Positions 5,689 through 7,490 of a stretch of DNA of 7,490 bases are shown one piece after another. The first letter of the stretch is position 1. Each line of letters starts with the position of its first letter. The notes under the pieces are model-generated. The model did not search any database. It saw nothing but the letters and a program-made list of their open reading frames with translations, and had not been told where the DNA came from. Position numbers and translations under genes: made by a program. Where the stretch lies: assembly GCA_945947045.1 (NCBI GenBank), contig CAMEXG010000100.1:1-7490 (forward strand). The letters run 5' to 3'. Source of the DNA: an uncultured Spirochaetales bacterium (GTDB lineage: Bacteria > Spirochaetota > Spirochaetia > Sphaerochaetales > Sphaerochaetaceae).

Positions 5689-6723
5689 ATGAATATTCTC
5701 GTTACTGGAGGAGCCGGATTCATTGGTTCCCATACGGTAGTATCATTAGTGGAGAACGGGCACGATGTTGTTGTGGTGGACAACCTTGTCAACTCAAGCC
5801 CCATATCCATCAAGAGGGTCGAAACCATAGTAGGAAGAAAGATTCCTTTCTATGAATGCGACATCAGAGACAGAGAAGGCTTGGAGAAGATATTCAGCGA
5901 AAACTCATTTGACGCCGTCATTCACTTTGCAGGCTTGAAGGCTGTAGGTGAAAGCGTCTCCAAACCTTGGGAGTATTATGACAACAATATCGGTGGAACA
6001 CTGGTACTTGTGGATGTAATGAGAAAGCACAATGTGAAGAACATCATCTTCTCATCCTCTGCAACAGTCTATGGCAACCCTGCCGTTATTCCTATTACAG
6101 AGGAGTGCCCAAAGGGAAAGTGCACTAATCCCTATGGCCAGACCAAGAGCATGCTCGAAGAGATATTGATGGACCTTAGGACAGGAGACGAGAAGACTGG
6201 GGACGAGAACCCATGGAACATTGTCCTCTTAAGATACTTCAATCCTATCGGAGCCCATAAGAGCGGCCTTATCGGAGAGAATCCTAATGGTATTCCCAAT
6301 AACTTGATGCCATATATTACTCAGGTTGCCGTAAAGAGACTTGATCATTTAAATGTCTTTGGTGACGATTACCCTACACATGACGGAACCGGTGTAAGAG
6401 ACTACATCCATGTAGTCGACTTGGCTGAAGGCCATGTAAAGGCTCTTAAAGCCATAGAGAATAAGTGCGGCGTTGCAATCTACAATCTTGGAACAGGAAC
6501 AGGATACTCTGTCCTCGATGTGGTCAAGGCCTTTGAAGAAGCCAACGACCTTAAGATTCCATATGAAATAAAGCCACGTAGGGCAGGCGACATCGCTGTA
6601 TGCTACTCAGACCCTGCAAAAGCGGAAAGAGAGTTGGGCTGGAAGGCAAAATATAATATAGTTGATATGTGCCGTGACTCATGGAACTGGCAGAAGAACA
6701 ATCCAAATGGATTTGAAGAGTGA
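5689..6723 (+). CDS. galE: UDP-glucose 4-epimerase, predicted also to accept UDP-GlcNAc
   Basis: This NAD-dependent SDR epimerase interconverts UDP-glucose and UDP-galactose in the cytoplasm, and possibly UDP-GlcNAc and UDP-GalNAc. The length is 344 residues against 338 in E. coli. The Rossmann motif is TGGAGFIGSH (6-15). The catalytic triad is S124 (SSSATVYG), Y149 and K153 (YGQTK), with the same numbering as E. coli GalE. Other family blocks are NNIGGT (99-104), LRYFNPIGAH (181-190) and GTGVRDYIHVVDLA (233-246). Near the C-terminus, RRAGDIAVCYSDP (297-309) puts C305 at the position of E. coli Y299 and human C307, the residue that controls entry of N-acetylated sugars. A five-residue tandem repeat (165-174) lengthens one loop. 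AAAGGAG (5675-5681) sits 7 nt before the ATG, only 15 nt after glmM. It is the last gene before the terminator at 6728. Confidence 0.95.
   Translation: MNILVTGGAGFIGSHTVVSLVENGHDVVVVDNLVNSSPISIKRVETIVGRKIPFYECDIRDREGLEKIFSENSFDAVIHFAGLKAVGESVSKPWEYYDNNIGGTLVLVDVMRKHNVKNIIFSSSATVYGNPAVIPITEECPKGKCTNPYGQTKSMLEEILMDLRTGDEKTGDENPWNIVLLRYFNPIGAHKSGLIGENPNGIPNNLMPYITQVAVKRLDHLNVFGDDYPTHDGTGVRDYIHVVDLAEGHVKALKAIENKCGVAIYNLGTGTGYSVLDVVKAFEEANDLKIPYEIKPRRAGDIAVCYSDPAKAERELGWKAKYNIVDMCRDSWNWQKNNPNGFEE
6181..6210 (+). repeat. 15-bp tandem duplication inside galE
   Basis: Two adjacent 15-bp units, 6181-6195 and 6196-6210, match at 12 of 15 bases and encode TGDEK-TGDEN (residues 165-174). The reading frame is kept. 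E. coli GalE has about six fewer residues at this point, so the duplication accounts for most of the extra length in the loop before the LLRYFNP strand. Confidence 0.6.
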
Positions 6724-6727
6724 AAAG

Positions 6728-6754
6728 GGCCGGGGCTGAAAGCTCCGGTTTTTT
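6728..6754 (+). terminator. Rho-independent terminator after galE
   Basis: CCGGGGCT (6730-6737) pairs with AGCTCCGG (6741-6748) as an 8-bp stem with one G-U pair and a GAA loop. Six T residues (6749-6754) follow directly. It lies 4 nt after the galE stop and 12 nt before the ccdA start, so it should separate the amino-sugar operon from ccdA, at least partly. Confidence 0.88.
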
Positions 6755-6766
6755 AAGGGAGGGAGT

Positions 6767-7490
6767 ATGAATATTTCTTTTTTGTCCGATATATCAGCGT
6801 TGGCTTCATTTCTTGAAGGTGTGTTGTCATTCTTCTCTCCCTGCGTCCTTCCTCTTCTTCCTGTTTATTTCTCATTTTTATCAGGAGGAAACGCCGATAG
6901 AGATGAGAATGGAGATATCATATATAAAAGAAGCAGAGTAGTAATAAACACACTCTTCTTTGTCCTTGGAATATCCCTGACCTTCTTTATCCTCTCTTTG
7001 GGAGTCAAGGGGGTGGGAAGGATATTCTCATCTAATTCCCGCCTCTTTAGTATCCTTGGCGGGGCGGTGATCATTATCTTCGGTCTATGGCAGCTTCTCT
7101 TATATGGGACAAAGTACGGCGCAAAGAAAGAGAAGAGATTTTCAATAAACACCAATAGAGCCAAAGGTCCTCTATTGTCTTTTCTCCTGGGTTTCTCATT
7201 CTCTTTCTCTTGGACACCATGTATAGGACCCATACTCTCTTCTGTCCTGATCATGGCTTCTTCTTCCCTTAAGGGGGAAGTGTATCTTCTTCTCTATGCC
7301 CTTGGCTTTACACTTCCTTTTATTCTCTTGGCCTTCTTTACTTCTTCTCTCCTCTCTTTCTTCCAGAAGTATAAGAGAGTAGTGAAATATACAGTAAGAA
7401 TAGGAGCAGTGGTCATGATTGTATTGGGAATAATGATGATCGTGACTAATATTCCTAAAGAGAGTGAAGGCGATATAGAAGCTACAATCC
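6767..7490 (+). CDS. ccdA: CcdA-type thiol-disulfide membrane transporter, 5' part (C-terminus off the right edge)
   Basis: The ATG at 6767 opens 241 codons that run to the window edge without a stop. Proteins of this family carry reducing equivalents across the cytoplasmic membrane from thioredoxin to extracytoplasmic partners (cytochrome c maturation or other thiol reduction). Hydrophobic segments lie at about 11-40, 59-80, 93-113, 135-165, 172-198 and 208-228, matching a six-helix CcdA core. The paired redox cysteines are C26 in FFSPCVLPLLP and C152 in FSWTPCIGP, each next to the expected prolines. A hydrophilic 16-20 residue loop (41-58) and a basic loop (115-134) separate the helices. 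After the sixth helix the chain continues (NIPKESEGD...), so it either ends soon or carries an extracytoplasmic thioredoxin-like domain, as many anaerobe homologues do. The Shine-Dalgarno is within AGGGAGGGAG. A terminator lies just upstream, so a separate promoter or read-through is needed. Confidence 0.9.
   Translation, partial: MNISFLSDISALASFLEGVLSFFSPCVLPLLPVYFSFLSGGNADRDENGDIIYKRSRVVINTLFFVLGISLTFFILSLGVKGVGRIFSSNSRLFSILGGAVIIIFGLWQLLLYGTKYGAKKEKRFSINTNRAKGPLLSFLLGFSFSFSWTPCIGPILSSVLIMASSSLKGEVYLLLYALGFTLPFILLAFFTSSLLSFFQKYKRVVKYTVRIGAVVMIVLGIMMIVTNIPKESEGDIEATI

Noticed and set aside
6865..7254. 129-residue minus-strand reading frame opposite ccdA
   Set aside because: It is antisense to a clear CcdA coding sequence with paired redox cysteines and has no recognisable domain.
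1..7490. CRISPR arrays, tRNA or rRNA genes, insertion sequences and att sites
   Set aside because: I looked for regularly spaced repeats, tRNA-like cloverleafs, transposase motifs and terminal inverted repeats and saw none; almost all of the window is coding.

Overview
The window looks like chromosomal DNA from a bacterium, probably an anaerobic or gut-type lineage. The evidence is Shine-Dalgarno sites ahead of several genes, an intrinsic terminator, bacterial GlmM and GalE, an oxygen-sensitive Fe-S cysteine desulfidase, and an AAA-ATPase-like (DUF1703-type) protein of the sort that is often multicopy in Clostridia, Fusobacteria and Spirochaetes. Arginine is mostly AGA/AGG and base composition is moderate. 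I lean towards Bacillota or Spirochaetota but cannot decide from the sequence.

Layout. Positions 1-882 (minus strand) hold the N-terminal 294 codons of the AAA-ATPase-like protein; the rest lies off the left edge. A 185-bp divergent, AT-rich intergenic region (883-1067) carries a 32-bp imperfect palindrome. Everything to the right is on the plus strand. First comes a pair of unrecognised genes that overlap by 4 bp: a small P-loop ATPase (1068-1670) and a probable PD-(D/E)XK nuclease-fold protein (1667-2179). An L-cysteine desulfidase / 'serine dehydratase alpha' family enzyme (2211-3491) follows 31 bp later.

After a 135-bp gap with a plausible promoter come three tightly packed genes for nucleotide-sugar metabolism. 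They are a left-handed beta-helix acyltransferase-like protein resembling the C-terminal half of GlmU (3627-4301), phosphoglucosamine mutase GlmM (4303-5673) and UDP-glucose/UDP-GlcNAc 4-epimerase GalE (5689-6723). A good intrinsic terminator (6728-6754) ends this unit. A CcdA-type thiol-disulfide membrane transporter starts at 6767 and runs off the right edge.

How the genes fit together. GlmM makes GlcN-1-phosphate. The beta-helix protein keeps most of the residues that GlmU uses to acetylate that product but has no uridylyltransferase domain. GalE carries a Cys at the gatekeeper position that in other epimerases admits N-acetylated sugars. The trio therefore reads as an amino-sugar / UDP-HexNAc supply operon. 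The best candidate for something undescribed is the overlapping ATPase/nuclease-fold pair at 1068-2179. Its function is unknown and a defence or DNA-processing role is only a hypothesis.
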